From Microbacterium sp. (lineage in GTDB: Bacteria; Actinomycetota; Actinomycetes; Actinomycetales; Microbacteriaceae): a stretch of 64,000 nt of DNA. A model generated the notes under the pieces. The model searched no databases and was not told the origin of the DNA. It saw only the letters and a list, made by a program, of their open reading frames with translations. The DNA lies in the NCBI GenBank assembly GCA_003248655.1, contig QFPM01000002.1, positions 1-64,000 of the forward strand, written 5' to 3'. Below are positions 26,501 through 34,495 of the stretch, one piece after another (within the stretch, counting starts at the first letter, position 1; the number at the start of each line of letters is the position of its first letter). The translations under genes were made by a program, and so were the position numbers.

Positions 26501-29500
26501 GACCGCGACGGCGTGCAGGACGCCGGCGAGTCGCCCCTCGACGGCGTCACCGTCGAGCTCTACCGGCCCGGCGTCGACGGAGCGCCGGCGACGCTCGTCG
26601 ACTCGACGACGACCACTGCCGAGGGCTTCTACGTCTTCGACGAGCTCGAGCCCGGAGACTACTTCGTGCAGTACGTGCTCTCGACCGCGGATTCCGCGCA
26701 GTACACGTTCACGACCCCGACGGCGGGAGCCGTGGGAGTCGACTCGAACGCGTCGACGGTCAGCACGAACGGCTCCGGTCAGGTCGTCGGCCGCTCCGCG
26801 ACCTTCACCCTCGACGAGGACAACGCCCAGATCATCCCGTCGGCTGACTACGACGCGTTCGACTACGCCGTGCGCGCCTCGCACGGCATCGACCCGACGT
26901 GGGATGCCGGCGTCGTCCTGCGCACGTACGCCGTGGGTGACTACGTGTGGCTCGACGCGAACGGCAACGGCGCGCAGGATGCCGGCGAGGTCCCGGTCGA
27001 CGGGGTGACGGTTCGCCTGCTCGATGCCGCTGGGAACCCCGCCGTGGACATCCACGGCGACCCGGTCGCCGCGACCACGACCGACGCCGCGGGCTTCTAC
27101 TCGTTCGACGAGCTTCCCGCGGGAAGCTACCGCGTCGAGTTCGCGCTGACGGCCGCGCAGCAGTCGCAGTACCACTACACGACGCCCGACGCCGCGGCCG
27201 TCGCCGACACCGCCGACTCCGACGCCGTCCTGACCGGCACGGCGGGCGTCGCGCGCACGGGGGTCTTCGTCCTCGACGGCACGACGGCCGATCGACGGGT
27301 GACCGGCGCGCAGTACGAGGCCGTCAACCCCGCCGCCGACATCTCGGCCACCGACGGCATCGACCCGACGTGGGATGCGGGCCTGCTGGCATCCACCTAC
27401 GCCGTCGGCGACTACGTGTGGATCGACACCGACGACGACGGCGTGCAGGATGCCGGGGAGAGCCCGCTCGCGGGCGTGACCGTGCACCTGCTGCGTCCGG
27501 GCGTCGCCGGCGGCGAACCGACCGTCGTCGCGACCACGACGACGAACGCGCAGGGCCGCTACGTGTTCGACGGACTGCCCACCGGCCAGTACCTCGTCGA
27601 GTTCGACCTCACGACCGCGACGGGTGACTACCGGTTCACGACCTCGAACGCCGGCTCCGACGACGCGGTCGACTCCGACGCCGTGCCCGCGACGGGATCG
27701 GCGCAGACCGCCCGCACGACGACGTTCACGCTCGACCAGTCGACGCCGCGCACCCCGAGTGCGACCTACTCGAGCGCGTTCGGCCTGGCGACGCCGCTGA
27801 CGGCCAGTGAGGGCATCGACCCGCGCTGGGATGCCGGTGTCGTCCGCAAGACGTACGCCCTCGGCGACGTCGTGTGGATCGACGCGGACCGTGACGGCGT
27901 GCAGGATGCCGGCGAGAGCCCGCTGCTGGGTGTCACGGTGCGCCTGCTCGACGGCGCCGGCCAGCCCGTGCTCGACGGTGGCGGCAACCCGATCACCGAC
28001 ACGACCGACGCGAACGGACGCTACCTGTTCGACGGCCTGTACGCGGGCGACTACGTCGTCGAGTTCCAGCTCACGGCCGCCCAGTCGGCGGAGTTCGTCT
28101 ACACGAGCACGAACATCGGCGCGAACGACGCGATCGACTCCGACGCGACCGTCCAGGCGAGCCCTGCGATCGGCCGCACGGGCGTGATCTCGCTCGGCGG
28201 CGGCTCGCCGCTGCAGTCGCAGAGCGCGTACCGCACCTCGACGGGCGACTCCTCGATCGTCGTGACGGCGAGCGAGGGCATCGACCCGACGTGGGACGCG
28301 GGCGTCGTGCCCCGTACCTTCGCGGTCGGCGACTACGTCTGGTTCGACGCGGATCGCGACGGCATCCAGGACGCGGGCGAGATCCCGGTGCAGGGCGTGA
28401 CGGTGCGCCTCTACGACGCACTCGGCGCCCTCGTCGACGAGACCACGACGAACGCGTCCGGCCACTACGTCTTCGACGGGCTCGCCCCCGGCGACTACGA
28501 GGTCGAGTTCGCGCTGACGGGCGAGCTCGCCGACACCTACCGGTTCACGACGCCCGGTGCGGGCAGCGACGACACCGTCGACTCCGACGCCGTGGTCGAC
28601 CCCGATGACATCTCGATCGCTCGCACGCCGCGGTTCACGCTCGAGTACCAGGGCGAGAACCTGACGCCGACGGGCGAGTACTCCGTCGCCGAGCTGTCGG
28701 CGACCGAGGGCATCGACCAGACGTGGGACGCGGGTCTCGTGGCCCCGAGCTACGCGCTCGGCGACTACGTGTGGATCGACGCGGATCGCGACGGCATCCA
28801 GGACTCGGGTGAGCAGCCCCTGTCGGGCGTGACCGTCGAGCTCTATCGCGTTGGCGAAGACGAGCCGATCGCGACGACGACCACCAGCGCGACCGGCGAG
28901 TACGTCTTCGACGTGCTGCCCGCCGGCTCGTACCAGGTGCGCTTCGTGCTCACGCCCGCGCAGTCGGAGCTCTACGAGTTCAGCCCCGCCGGTGCCGGCG
29001 GCGACGCCGCGGCCGACTCCAACGCGTCGACCGATCCGACGACCCTCGGCTACTCGCCGACGATCGTCCTCGGCCCGGCGAACACGGCGCTCGTGCCGGC
29101 CGACGAGTACGACGGCCCCACCGTCGCCGCCACCGAGGGCATCGACCCGACGTGGGATGCCGGGGTGCGCGTCGTGGGTCGCCCCGCCGTGTCGATCGAG
29201 AAGTACGACGCGATCAGCGACGGCGAAGGCGGCTGGACCGAGGTGAACGACGCCGACACGCTCGCGGACGGTGCGGTCTACACGCCCGGTGAGACGCGCA
29301 CGATCGTCATCCGCGTGGTCAACTCGGGCAACGAGCCGCTGCGCGAGGTCGAGCTGACCGACGGCACGATCTCGGGCGGCCAGGTCACCTCGCTCGTGTG
29401 GACGCTGCCGAACGACGAGACCCTCACGGCTGAGCCGGGCGAGGGCGGGCTCGTGGCCACGTGGGACGACACCTTCGGCGCAGGCACGGCGACGTGGCTG

Positions 29501-30352
29501 CCCGGTGAGGTCATCACCGGTGTCGCGACGCTCACCGTCGGTCTGTCCGACGCGCCGCACGTGGACCGCGCGACGGTCGATGCGACGAGCGCCTGGACGG
29601 CGACGCCCCTCACCGACAGTGACGACTACGCGGCCTTCACCGGTGGCATCCAGGTCATCAAGTACGACGGCGGCTCGGCCGACCCGGTCGTGCGCGACGG
29701 CGAGGACTGGATCATCCCGGCCAAGCCGCTCACCGACGCCGACCAGGACGCGAACGACGCGGCGCACGCCGTGCTGTACGTGCCCGGAATCGCCGGCACG
29801 GTGCGCTGGGTCGTCACCAACACCGGGACGACCGCGCTCACCGACATCGACCTCGCCGACGTGACCGGCAGCGGTCCCGCCGTGGGTGCCGACTGGACGG
29901 CCGACCTGAGCGCCTTCGGCGGCCCGAGCGACTACTCGTTCGTGACGAGCGGCCCGTGGCGCGGCATCCTGCCCGCCGGCGCGTCGTTCTTCGCGACGGG
30001 ACGCCTGACGCTCGGCAACGCCCAGACGCACACCGACACGGTCGACGTCGAGGCGACGGTCGTCGTGCCCGCGCAGGACGCCGAGACGGGTGAGCCGACC
30101 GGCGAGCCTCTGCTCGACGAGGGCGGTGCGCCGGTGCGCGCGACGATCGACGGCGAGACGCCGTACACCGTGAGCGACGACGATCCCTATGCGGCGACGA
30201 GCGGCGACCTGAGTGGCTCCGGCGCCGAGAAGGGCGGCGCGCTCGAGATCGCCGTGACCGGTGGCGTCATGCAGTGGTCGGTCGCCGGTCTCGCGCTGGT
30301 GCTGCTGGCGCTCGGTCTCGTCCTCGTCATCCGCCGTCGCCGGCGGGCCTGA
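23591..30352 (+). CDS. Giant SdrD-B-repeat surface protein
   Basis: About 2253 residues. Signal peptide (VRRIVAAAAATALALTG to SPAMA). The start may be ATG 23591 or GTG 23609; GAGAGAAA lies 8 nt before the GTG and the resulting signal peptide is cleaner. Order: one N-terminal SdrD-B-like module (GEIRGAVARDFNGNGVRD), a ~600-residue non-repetitive region with beta-propeller-like strands, a second SdrD-B module (NRVWYDADGNGRQD), a DUF5979-like Ig domain, six more SdrD-B modules each with a DxDxDGxQD calcium-binding loop, two DUF11-like domains, then a TM helix and RRRRRA. No LPXTG is present; EIAVTGG before the helix resembles a class-E sortase signal (LAXTG). Probable calcium-stiffened adhesin or coat protein. 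A hairpin terminator follows. Confidence 0.88.
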   Translation: MREIDIVTHRVASPVRRIVAAAAATALALTGVVALSSPAMAATGEIRGAVARDFNGNGVRDAGNSATATAADTGVAGVVVTAYDATGTPVATATTAANGTYSLDTGSVDDGTPLRLELTGLPEGFHPSRAGSGNGTSTQFAEVGDENINFLIDTPEDYAQSNAPILTAIQWPGLTTGTDVNEPALTASPWNATENAGGNFSQRTTLASYGQVGSIWGLTYDREGNDVYAAATYKRFSALGSLGLGGIYRVNEVLNASGALAGGSTVTAWANVNGLPVTNGGTLNLGTVASNTARGLTANASDAGYDIDGFQKAGKVGIGGIAAVPGENRLLFVNLADRELYSVAAPLSGAAPTSVTRIPLASSALGLTATQHPYALTIYRGGVYVGYVDTGATAGQSADAAGLNAYVVKASIESVLAGAPSWSNVLTADLGYTKGNSVSNWGGETWGTTTQQQVSRWNTWTDNWSWGGNSLTYNTGTNAAPNSVGVNNDGVAVYPQAILSGLTFDTSGYLTLGFTDRTSVQSGNRNHAAIAGSTAFYETVASGDVLLAAPNAGGTFTLENNGVAGTRTTANTSVTNTQGPPSATSREFYNDDQNKGAQNNNATAGYTHRDNALGAVVAYPGLREVASTAFDPLSGIRLSGLSWFNVDNGTALRGYELQADTTGVEPATSFQKGGGLGGVALAQLPAPAQIGNRVWYDADGNGRQDPDEPAIGGAVATLYRANASGVPTGPALGTTTTDSTGEYYFNSSLWTDTRFSDPAADLVVVFSGPAAGTAVDLRNPVTGAAAAGDFAGSGLTWGDLALTDRYVGGEDNGSATESDSNADPANGRAPVTVTGPGANDHTIDAGYDATVSVDFTKLLASDSAPAPSGTEFQITVSLEDFRGNELPDEVFTVTVGPGGAHTIDLPAFTRITGITEANGDTYDVQFDPAAPTVADPLIVTPAAQASGGLSFEITNTFKTYAVGDYVWIDDDRDGVQDAGESPLDGVTVELYRPGVDGAPATLVDSTTTTAEGFYVFDELEPGDYFVQYVLSTADSAQYTFTTPTAGAVGVDSNASTVSTNGSGQVVGRSATFTLDEDNAQIIPSADYDAFDYAVRASHGIDPTWDAGVVLRTYAVGDYVWLDANGNGAQDAGEVPVDGVTVRLLDAAGNPAVDIHGDPVAATTTDAAGFYSFDELPAGSYRVEFALTAAQQSQYHYTTPDAAAVADTADSDAVLTGTAGVARTGVFVLDGTTADRRVTGAQYEAVNPAADISATDGIDPTWDAGLLASTYAVGDYVWIDTDDDGVQDAGESPLAGVTVHLLRPGVAGGEPTVVATTTTNAQGRYVFDGLPTGQYLVEFDLTTATGDYRFTTSNAGSDDAVDSDAVPATGSAQTARTTTFTLDQSTPRTPSATYSSAFGLATPLTASEGIDPRWDAGVVRKTYALGDVVWIDADRDGVQDAGESPLLGVTVRLLDGAGQPVLDGGGNPITDTTDANGRYLFDGLYAGDYVVEFQLTAAQSAEFVYTSTNIGANDAIDSDATVQASPAIGRTGVISLGGGSPLQSQSAYRTSTGDSSIVVTASEGIDPTWDAGVVPRTFAVGDYVWFDADRDGIQDAGEIPVQGVTVRLYDALGALVDETTTNASGHYVFDGLAPGDYEVEFALTGELADTYRFTTPGAGSDDTVDSDAVVDPDDISIARTPRFTLEYQGENLTPTGEYSVAELSATEGIDQTWDAGLVAPSYALGDYVWIDADRDGIQDSGEQPLSGVTVELYRVGEDEPIATTTTSATGEYVFDVLPAGSYQVRFVLTPAQSELYEFSPAGAGGDAAADSNASTDPTTLGYSPTIVLGPANTALVPADEYDGPTVAATEGIDPTWDAGVRVVGRPAVSIEKYDAISDGEGGWTEVNDADTLADGAVYTPGETRTIVIRVVNSGNEPLREVELTDGTISGGQVTSLVWTLPNDETLTAEPGEGGLVATWDDTFGAGTATWLPGEVITGVATLTVGLSDAPHVDRATVDATSAWTATPLTDSDDYAAFTGGIQVIKYDGGSADPVVRDGEDWIIPAKPLTDADQDANDAAHAVLYVPGIAGTVRWVVTNTGTTALTDIDLADVTGSGPAVGADWTADLSAFGGPSDYSFVTSGPWRGILPAGASFFATGRLTLGNAQTHTDTVDVEATVVVPAQDAETGEPTGEPLLDEGGAPVRATIDGETPYTVSDDDPYAATSGDLSGSGAEKGGALEIAVTGGVMQWSVAGLALVLLALGLVLVIRRRRRA
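26466..29170 (+). repeat. Six tandem SdrD-B modules (about 450-bp period)
   Basis: The VGDYVW-type module starts recur at about 26470, 26930, 27400, 27855, 28320 and 28755. Each unit encodes GDYVWxDxDxDGxQDAGE, a YxFDxLxxGxYxVxF strand pair and an EGIDPTWDAG linker. Identity between units is moderate, lower than in the array at 1-6 kb. Confidence 0.85.
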
Positions 30353-30356
30353 CGCG

Positions 30357-30390
30357 AACGCCGGAGGGGTGTGATCGCCCCTCCGGCGTT
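30357..30390 (+). terminator. Hairpin terminator after the SdrD-B gene
   Basis: A 13-bp stem (AACGCCGGAGGGG with CCCCTCCGGCGTT) and an 8-nt loop start 4 nt after the stop codon. The 3' side is CCCCGC, so no U-tract is present, as is common in high-GC actinobacteria. Confidence 0.7.
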
Positions 30391-30468
30391 CCCCGCAAGC
30401 CCACAGCGAAACGGTGGGAGGATTGTCGGTGGCGTGCAATCGGGCGCGCTCGATGAGAGGCGGATGTC

Positions 30469-31152
30469 ATGGCAGCTGCTGCCGGCAGGCAGAACTGGTT
30501 CGCGATCTGGGTGAGCGTGGCGGTCGTCGCCGTCGTCGCCGTCGTGGTCGCGCTCGTGGTGTGGATGAACTCGGCGGCGACCGACCCAGGGACGCCACCG
30601 AGCGGATCCGGCATCGACCAGACGACCGGCGCCGTCATCGTCGGCAGCGGCGAGCAGACCCTCGACACCTACATCGACTTCATGTGCCCGATCTGCAACC
30701 AGTTCGAGTCGACGTTCGGCGACGAGATCCTCGATCTCGTCAACGACGGCACGATCACCCTCAACATCCACCCGATCGCGATCCTCGACAGCCGCTCGCA
30801 GGGCACGAAGTTCTCGACGCGCGCGGCGAACGCGATGTACTGCGTCGCCGAGGCCGACCCTGATGCTGCGGTGCCGTTCATGCAGGCGATGTATGAGAAT
30901 CAGCCCGAGGAGGGCTCGAGCGGTCTGACGGATGCCCAGATCCTCGATATCGCGAAGGGTGTCGGGGTCACGGGCATCGATTCGTGCGTCACCGACGGCA
31001 CCTACACGAGCTTCGTGACGGCGATGACCCAGAAGACGCCGATCCAGCCGGGCCAGCAAGGCATCGCGACCCCGACGATCGCCGTCAACGGCGAGACGCT
31101 CTCGAACAGCTCGCTGCCCGCGAAGGGGCAGTTCGCCACACTCTTCCAGTAG
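30469..31152 (+). CDS. Membrane-anchored DsbA-like thioredoxin-fold protein (copy 2)
   Basis: 227 residues. TM helix at about residues 10-33, then an extracytoplasmic thioredoxin fold with CPIC (Cys73-Cys76), the TPTIAVNG cis-Pro loop and two extra conserved Cys (AMYCVA, DSCVTD). It is clearly a paralogue of the protein at 19408: IDPETGAISLGTG and IDQTTGAVIVGSG, and STRAANATYCVA and STRAANAMYCVA align without gaps. GAGAGG is the RBS. It lies immediately upstream of the infA promoter. Expected to form or reshuffle disulfides in exported proteins. Confidence 0.88.
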   Translation: MAAAAGRQNWFAIWVSVAVVAVVAVVVALVVWMNSAATDPGTPPSGSGIDQTTGAVIVGSGEQTLDTYIDFMCPICNQFESTFGDEILDLVNDGTITLNIHPIAILDSRSQGTKFSTRAANAMYCVAEADPDAAVPFMQAMYENQPEEGSSGLTDAQILDIAKGVGVTGIDSCVTDGTYTSFVTAMTQKTPIQPGQQGIATPTIAVNGETLSNSSLPAKGQFATLFQ

Positions 31153-31172
31153 TCCGCGTCGCCGACCCCGGT

Positions 31173-31201
31173 TTGCCGGGGCGGTTCCTATCACGTACAC
31201 T
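31173..31201 (+). promoter_or_regulatory. infA-rpmJ-rpsM operon promoter
   Basis: TTGCCG (31173-31178), 17-bp spacer, TACACT (31196-31201). The transcript would start inside the CTTTGGTG word at 31206-31213, which recurs at the same distance from the rplM -10 box. A GCAGACC/GGTCTGC hairpin (31260-31277) lies in the leader. Confidence 0.75.
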
Positions 31202-31295
31202 GGATCTTTGGTGCCTTGCGCCTTCATTGGCGTGTCGCCGCACCGAAACCACCACCACCGCAGACCGACCGGTCTGCACAAGCGTCAGCGAGGCT

Positions 31296-31517
31296 ATGGC
31301 TAAAAAAGACGGTGTCATCGAGATCGAGGGTGTCATCTCCGAAGCGCTGCCCAACGCGATGTTCCGCGTCGAGCTCACCAACGGACACAAGGTGCTCGCC
31401 ACGATCTCCGGGAAGATGCGGCAGAACTACATCCGCATCATCCCCGAAGACCGCGTCGTCGTGGAGCTTTCGCCCTACGACCTCACGCGCGGTCGCATCG
31501 TCTATCGCTACCGCTAG
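31296..31517 (+). CDS. infA: Translation initiation factor IF-1
   Basis: 73 residues from ATG 31296 (AKKDGVIEIEGVISEALPNA), the full single OB-fold. IF-1 binds the 30S A site during initiation. A much longer frame beginning at 30984 is a spurious extension through the upstream gene. RBS-like AGCGAGG precedes the ATG. Confidence 0.97.
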   Translation: MAKKDGVIEIEGVISEALPNAMFRVELTNGHKVLATISGKMRQNYIRIIPEDRVVVELSPYDLTRGRIVYRYR

Positions 31518-31544
31518 ACCGGTCGAGAAGTAACGTCCACACCC

Positions 31545-31587
31545 GATCTCGATACACCGCGGCTGCGCCGCGGCACTCGATCACCGG
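31545..31587 (+). repeat. 43-bp palindromic intergenic repeat, copy 1
   Basis: GATCTCGATACA, then CCGCGGC-TGC-GCCGCGG, then CACTCGATCACCGG. The GC-rich hairpin is flanked by direct CTCGAT repeats. It lies between infA and rpmJ. Confidence 0.8.
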
Positions 31588-31619
31588 AATGTGGAACGAA
31601 GACAGCGAACAGGAAAATC

Positions 31620-31736
31620 ATGAAGGTCAACCCCTCCGTCAAGCCCATCTGCGACCACTGCAAGGTCATCCGTCGTCACGGTCGCGTCATGGTCATCTGC
31701 AAGTCGAACCCGCGCCACAAGCAGCGCCAGGGCTGA
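31620..31736 (+). CDS. rpmJ: 50S ribosomal protein L36
   Basis: 38 residues, translated by hand: begins KVNPSVKPICDHCKVIRRHG. The zinc-ribbon CxxC...CxxxxH pattern is present (Cys11, Cys14, Cys27, His32), so this is the Zn-binding C+ form. GAACAGGAAAATC provides the RBS. Its position between infA and rpsM is standard. Confidence 0.95.
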   Translation: MKVNPSVKPICDHCKVIRRHGRVMVICKSNPRHKQRQG

Positions 31737-31782
31737 GACGCCGCAGCACAACTGAACACACAGACAGCAGGAACACGAACCC

Positions 31783-31825
31783 TGATCTCGATACGCCGGC
31801 GCTCCGCGCCGGCACTCGATCACCG
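31783..31825 (+). repeat. 43-bp palindromic intergenic repeat, copy 2
   Basis: TGATCTCGATAC, then GCCGGCGC-TCC-GCGCCGGC, then ACTCGATCACCG. The stem differs from copies 1 and 3 by paired changes that keep base-pairing. It lies between rpmJ and rpsM. Confidence 0.8.
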
Positions 31826-31917
31826 AAAGGTGGCCGAGCGAGAGACGGGGGACACCCCGGGGTGAGGCCCGGGCACCGATCCTGCTCCATACCTCACTCA
31901 CTCCTAGGAGAACCCGC

Positions 31918-32298
31918 ATGGCACGTCTTGTCGGCGTCGACATCCCGCGCGACAAGCGCGTGGTGATCGCACTCACGTACATCTACGGCATCGGCCGTAC
32001 CCGCTCGGCCGAGATCCTCAAGGCCACCGAGATCGACGAGTCGATCCGCGTGAAGGACCTCACCGACGACCAGCTCGTGGCCCTCCGTGACCACATCGAA
32101 GGCACCTACAAGGTGGAAGGTGACCTGCGCCGCGAGGTCGCCGCCGACATCCGCCGCAAGGTCGAGATCGGCTCCTACGAGGGCCTGCGCCACCGTCGGG
32201 GTCTGCCCGTGCGCGGTCAGCGCACGAAGACCAACGCGCGTACCCGCAAGGGTCCCAAGCGCACCGTCGCCGGTAAGAAGAAGGCCGGCCGCAAGTAA
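31918..32298 (+). CDS. rpsM: 30S ribosomal protein S13
   Basis: 126 residues (ARLVGVDIPRDKRVVIALTY), full length with the C-terminal HRRGLPVRGQRTKTNARTRK tail that reaches the P-site tRNA. RBS TAGGAGAA precedes the ATG. It is preceded by a 181-nt gap after rpmJ that carries repeat copy 2. Confidence 0.97.
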   Translation: MARLVGVDIPRDKRVVIALTYIYGIGRTRSAEILKATEIDESIRVKDLTDDQLVALRDHIEGTYKVEGDLRREVAADIRRKVEIGSYEGLRHRRGLPVRGQRTKTNARTRKGPKRTVAGKKKAGRK

Positions 32299-32330
32299 CG
32301 CGGGCCCGGAAGGTTTAGGAGAACAGAGCA

Positions 32331-32729
32331 ATGGCACAGGCCAAGACCGCCGCGCGCAAGCCGCGCCGCAAGGAGAAGAAGAACATCGCGCTGGGCCACG
32401 CCCACATCAAGTCGACGTTCAACAACACGATCGTCTCGATCACCGACCCCTCGGGCGCCGTCATCAGCTGGGCGTCCTCGGGTGGCGTCGGCTTCAAGGG
32501 CTCGCGCAAGTCCACCCCGTACGCCGCCGGCATGGCCGCCGAGTCGGCCGCCCGCCAGGCCGCCGAGCACGGCGTCAAGAAGGTCGACGTCTTCGTCAAG
32601 GGCCCCGGCTCGGGCCGCGAGACCGCGATCCGCTCGCTGCAGGCCGCCGGCCTCGAGGTCGGCTCGATCAACGACGTGACGCCGCAGGCCCACAACGGCT
32701 GCCGTCCGCCGAAGCGCCGCCGCGTCTGA
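32331..32729 (+). CDS. rpsK: 30S ribosomal protein S11
   Basis: 132 residues (AQAKTAARKPRRKEKKNIAL; core HIKSTFNNTIVSITD to AHNGCRPPKRRRV). S11 forms the 30S platform near the mRNA exit. rpsD (S4), which follows rpsK in some bacteria, is absent here; rpoA is next after a 127-nt gap with a strong hairpin. Confidence 0.97.
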   Translation: MAQAKTAARKPRRKEKKNIALGHAHIKSTFNNTIVSITDPSGAVISWASSGGVGFKGSRKSTPYAAGMAAESAARQAAEHGVKKVDVFVKGPGSGRETAIRSLQAAGLEVGSINDVTPQAHNGCRPPKRRRV

Positions 32730-32737
32730 TCTCCGGA

Positions 32738-32775
32738 GCCGGATGCCCGCGCCCGCCACGGGTGCGGCATCCGGC
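32738..32775 (+). terminator. Hairpin between rpsK and rpoA (possible attenuator)
   Basis: GCCGGATGCC pairs with GGCATCCGGC (10 bp), enclosing a second CCCG/CGGG stem. TCGTTCTTTC follows 6 nt later as a partial U-tract. Because rpoA and rplQ must be expressed, it is more likely partial termination than full termination. A CACGTG-N12-CACGTG pair at about 32815-32838 lies before the rpoA RBS. Confidence 0.5.
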
Positions 32776-32856
32776 ATCCGTCGTTCTTTCAATAACTCAA
32801 CACCTCTTGAAATCGCACGTGTCATATAGCGGGCACGTGACGGAAAGGAACACATA

Positions 32857-33846
32857 GTGCTCATCGCACAGCGTCCCACTCTGACCGAGGAGAAGATCGG
32901 CGAGTTCCGCAGCCGGTTCGTCATCGAGCCTCTCGAGCCCGGCTTCGGCTACACGATCGGCAACGCGCTGCGTCGCAGCCTGCTCTCGTCGATCCCCGGC
33001 GCCGCGGTCACCAGCATCCGCATCGACGGTGTGCTGCACGAGTTCAGCACCATCCCGGGCGTGAAGGAGGATGTCACCGAGATCATCCTCAACATCAAGC
33101 AGCTCGTGGTCTCGTCCGAGCGCGACGAGCCGATCACGGCGTACCTGCGCAAGACGGGTGCCGGTGAGGTCACGGCCGCCGACATCTCCGCGCCCGCGGG
33201 TGTCGAGGTGCACAACCCGGAGCTCGTCATCGCGACGCTCAACGACTCGGCCCGCTTCGAGCTCGAGCTCACGATCGAGCGCGGCCGCGGCTACGTTTCG
33301 GCGACCCAGAACCGCAACGAGTACGCCGAGGCGGGTCAGATCCCGATCGACTCGATCTACTCGCCCGTGCTGAAGGTCTCGTACCGTGTCGACGCGACGC
33401 GTGCCGGTGAGCGCACCGACTTCGACAAGCTCGTGCTGGATGTCGAGGCCAAGCCCTCGATCACGCCGCGTGACGCCGTGGCATCCGCCGGTCGCACCCT
33501 GACCGAGCTGTTCGGCCTCGCCCGCGAGCTGAACGTCGAGGCCGAGGGCATCGAGATCGGCCCCGCGCCGGTCGCCGAGGTGCTCACCAACGAGCTGTCG
33601 ATGCCGATCGAGGACCTCGACCTGTCGGTCCGCTCGTACAACTGCCTCAAGCGCGAGGGCATCAACACGGTGTCGGAGCTCGTCGCCCTCTCGGAGACGC
33701 AGCTCATGAACATCCGCAACTTCGGTCAGAAGTCGGTCGACGAGGTGCGCGACAAGCTCATCTCGCTCGGTCTGTCGCTGAAGGACTCGGTCCCCGGGTT
33801 CGACGGCGCGCACTTCTACGGCGGCTACGACGACGACACCATCTGA
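32857..33846 (+). CDS. rpoA: RNA polymerase alpha subunit
   Basis: 329 residues from GTG 32857 with GGAAAGGAA as RBS. N-terminal dimerisation domain (GFGYTIGNALRRSLLSSIPG, the assembly loop), linker near residue 230, and a C-terminal domain with two helix-hairpin-helix motifs (LDLSVRSYNCLKREGINTV, NIRNFGQKSVDEV) that binds UP elements and regulators. Complete, with an acidic tail. Confidence 0.97.
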   Translation: MLIAQRPTLTEEKIGEFRSRFVIEPLEPGFGYTIGNALRRSLLSSIPGAAVTSIRIDGVLHEFSTIPGVKEDVTEIILNIKQLVVSSERDEPITAYLRKTGAGEVTAADISAPAGVEVHNPELVIATLNDSARFELELTIERGRGYVSATQNRNEYAEAGQIPIDSIYSPVLKVSYRVDATRAGERTDFDKLVLDVEAKPSITPRDAVASAGRTLTELFGLARELNVEAEGIEIGPAPVAEVLTNELSMPIEDLDLSVRSYNCLKREGINTVSELVALSETQLMNIRNFGQKSVDEVRDKLISLGLSLKDSVPGFDGAHFYGGYDDDTI

Positions 33847-33898
33847 GCGATCCGGCACCCGACCGGTCCGCTGACACTTTCCACCTGGAGTAACTGAC

Positions 33899-34483
33899 AT
33901 GCCCAAGCCCACGAAGGGTCCCCGCCTCGGCGGCGGTCCCGCACACGAGCGCCTGCTGCTTGCGAACCTCGCCGCGGCGCTGTTCACCCACCGCTCGATC
34001 ACGACGACCGAGACGAAGGCCAAGCGCCTGCGTCCGCTCGCCGAGCGTCTCGTCACCTTCGCCAAGCGCGGCGACCTGCACGCCCGTCGCCGGGTGCTGT
34101 CGGTCATCGGCGACAAGGAGGTCGTGCACGTCCTCTTCGCCGAGATCGCGCCGCTCGTCGCCGACCGTGAGGGCGGCTACACGCGCATCACGAAGATCGG
34201 CAACCGCAAGGGCGACAACGCCCCCATGGCCGTCATCGAGCTCGTGCTCGAGCCGGTGAACCCGAAGCCGAAGTCGGCCAAGAAGGCGGATGCCGCGAAG
34301 GCGGCGCCCGCTGCCGAGGCGCCCGCTGAGGACGAGGCCGTGGCCGAGGACGCCGCTGCCGACGAGACCACTGAGGTCGCGGACGAGACGGCCGCCGACG
34401 AGGCTGCCGGCGCCGAGTCGCAGGCCGAGGGCGAGGCCGCCGAGGCTGCCGCCGCCGACGCCGTCGAGGAGAAGTCCGAGTAA
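33899..34483 (+). CDS. rplQ: 50S ribosomal protein L17 with acidic C-terminal extension
   Basis: 194 residues. The L17 core (PKPTKGPRLGGGPAHERLLL to MAVIELVLEPV) ends near residue 120. A ~75-residue Ala/Glu/Asp tail follows (EDEAVAEDAAADETTEVAD), the opposite charge of the S17 and L15 extensions in the same cluster. L17 sits at the tunnel exit. Last r-protein gene of the alpha operon; followed by a 15-bp terminator stem. Confidence 0.95.
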   Translation: MPKPTKGPRLGGGPAHERLLLANLAAALFTHRSITTTETKAKRLRPLAERLVTFAKRGDLHARRRVLSVIGDKEVVHVLFAEIAPLVADREGGYTRITKIGNRKGDNAPMAVIELVLEPVNPKPKSAKKADAAKAAPAAEAPAEDEAVAEDAAADETTEVADETAADEAAGAESQAEGEAAEAAAADAVEEKSE

Positions 34484-34495
34484 TCCCCGCTGTTC

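Noticed and set aside
23699..30439. A 2246-codon open frame antisense to the SdrD-B gene
   Set aside because: It mirrors the sense gene codon by codon and is Arg/Val/Gly-rich with no domain or RBS. High GC at third positions keeps the opposite frame stop-free.
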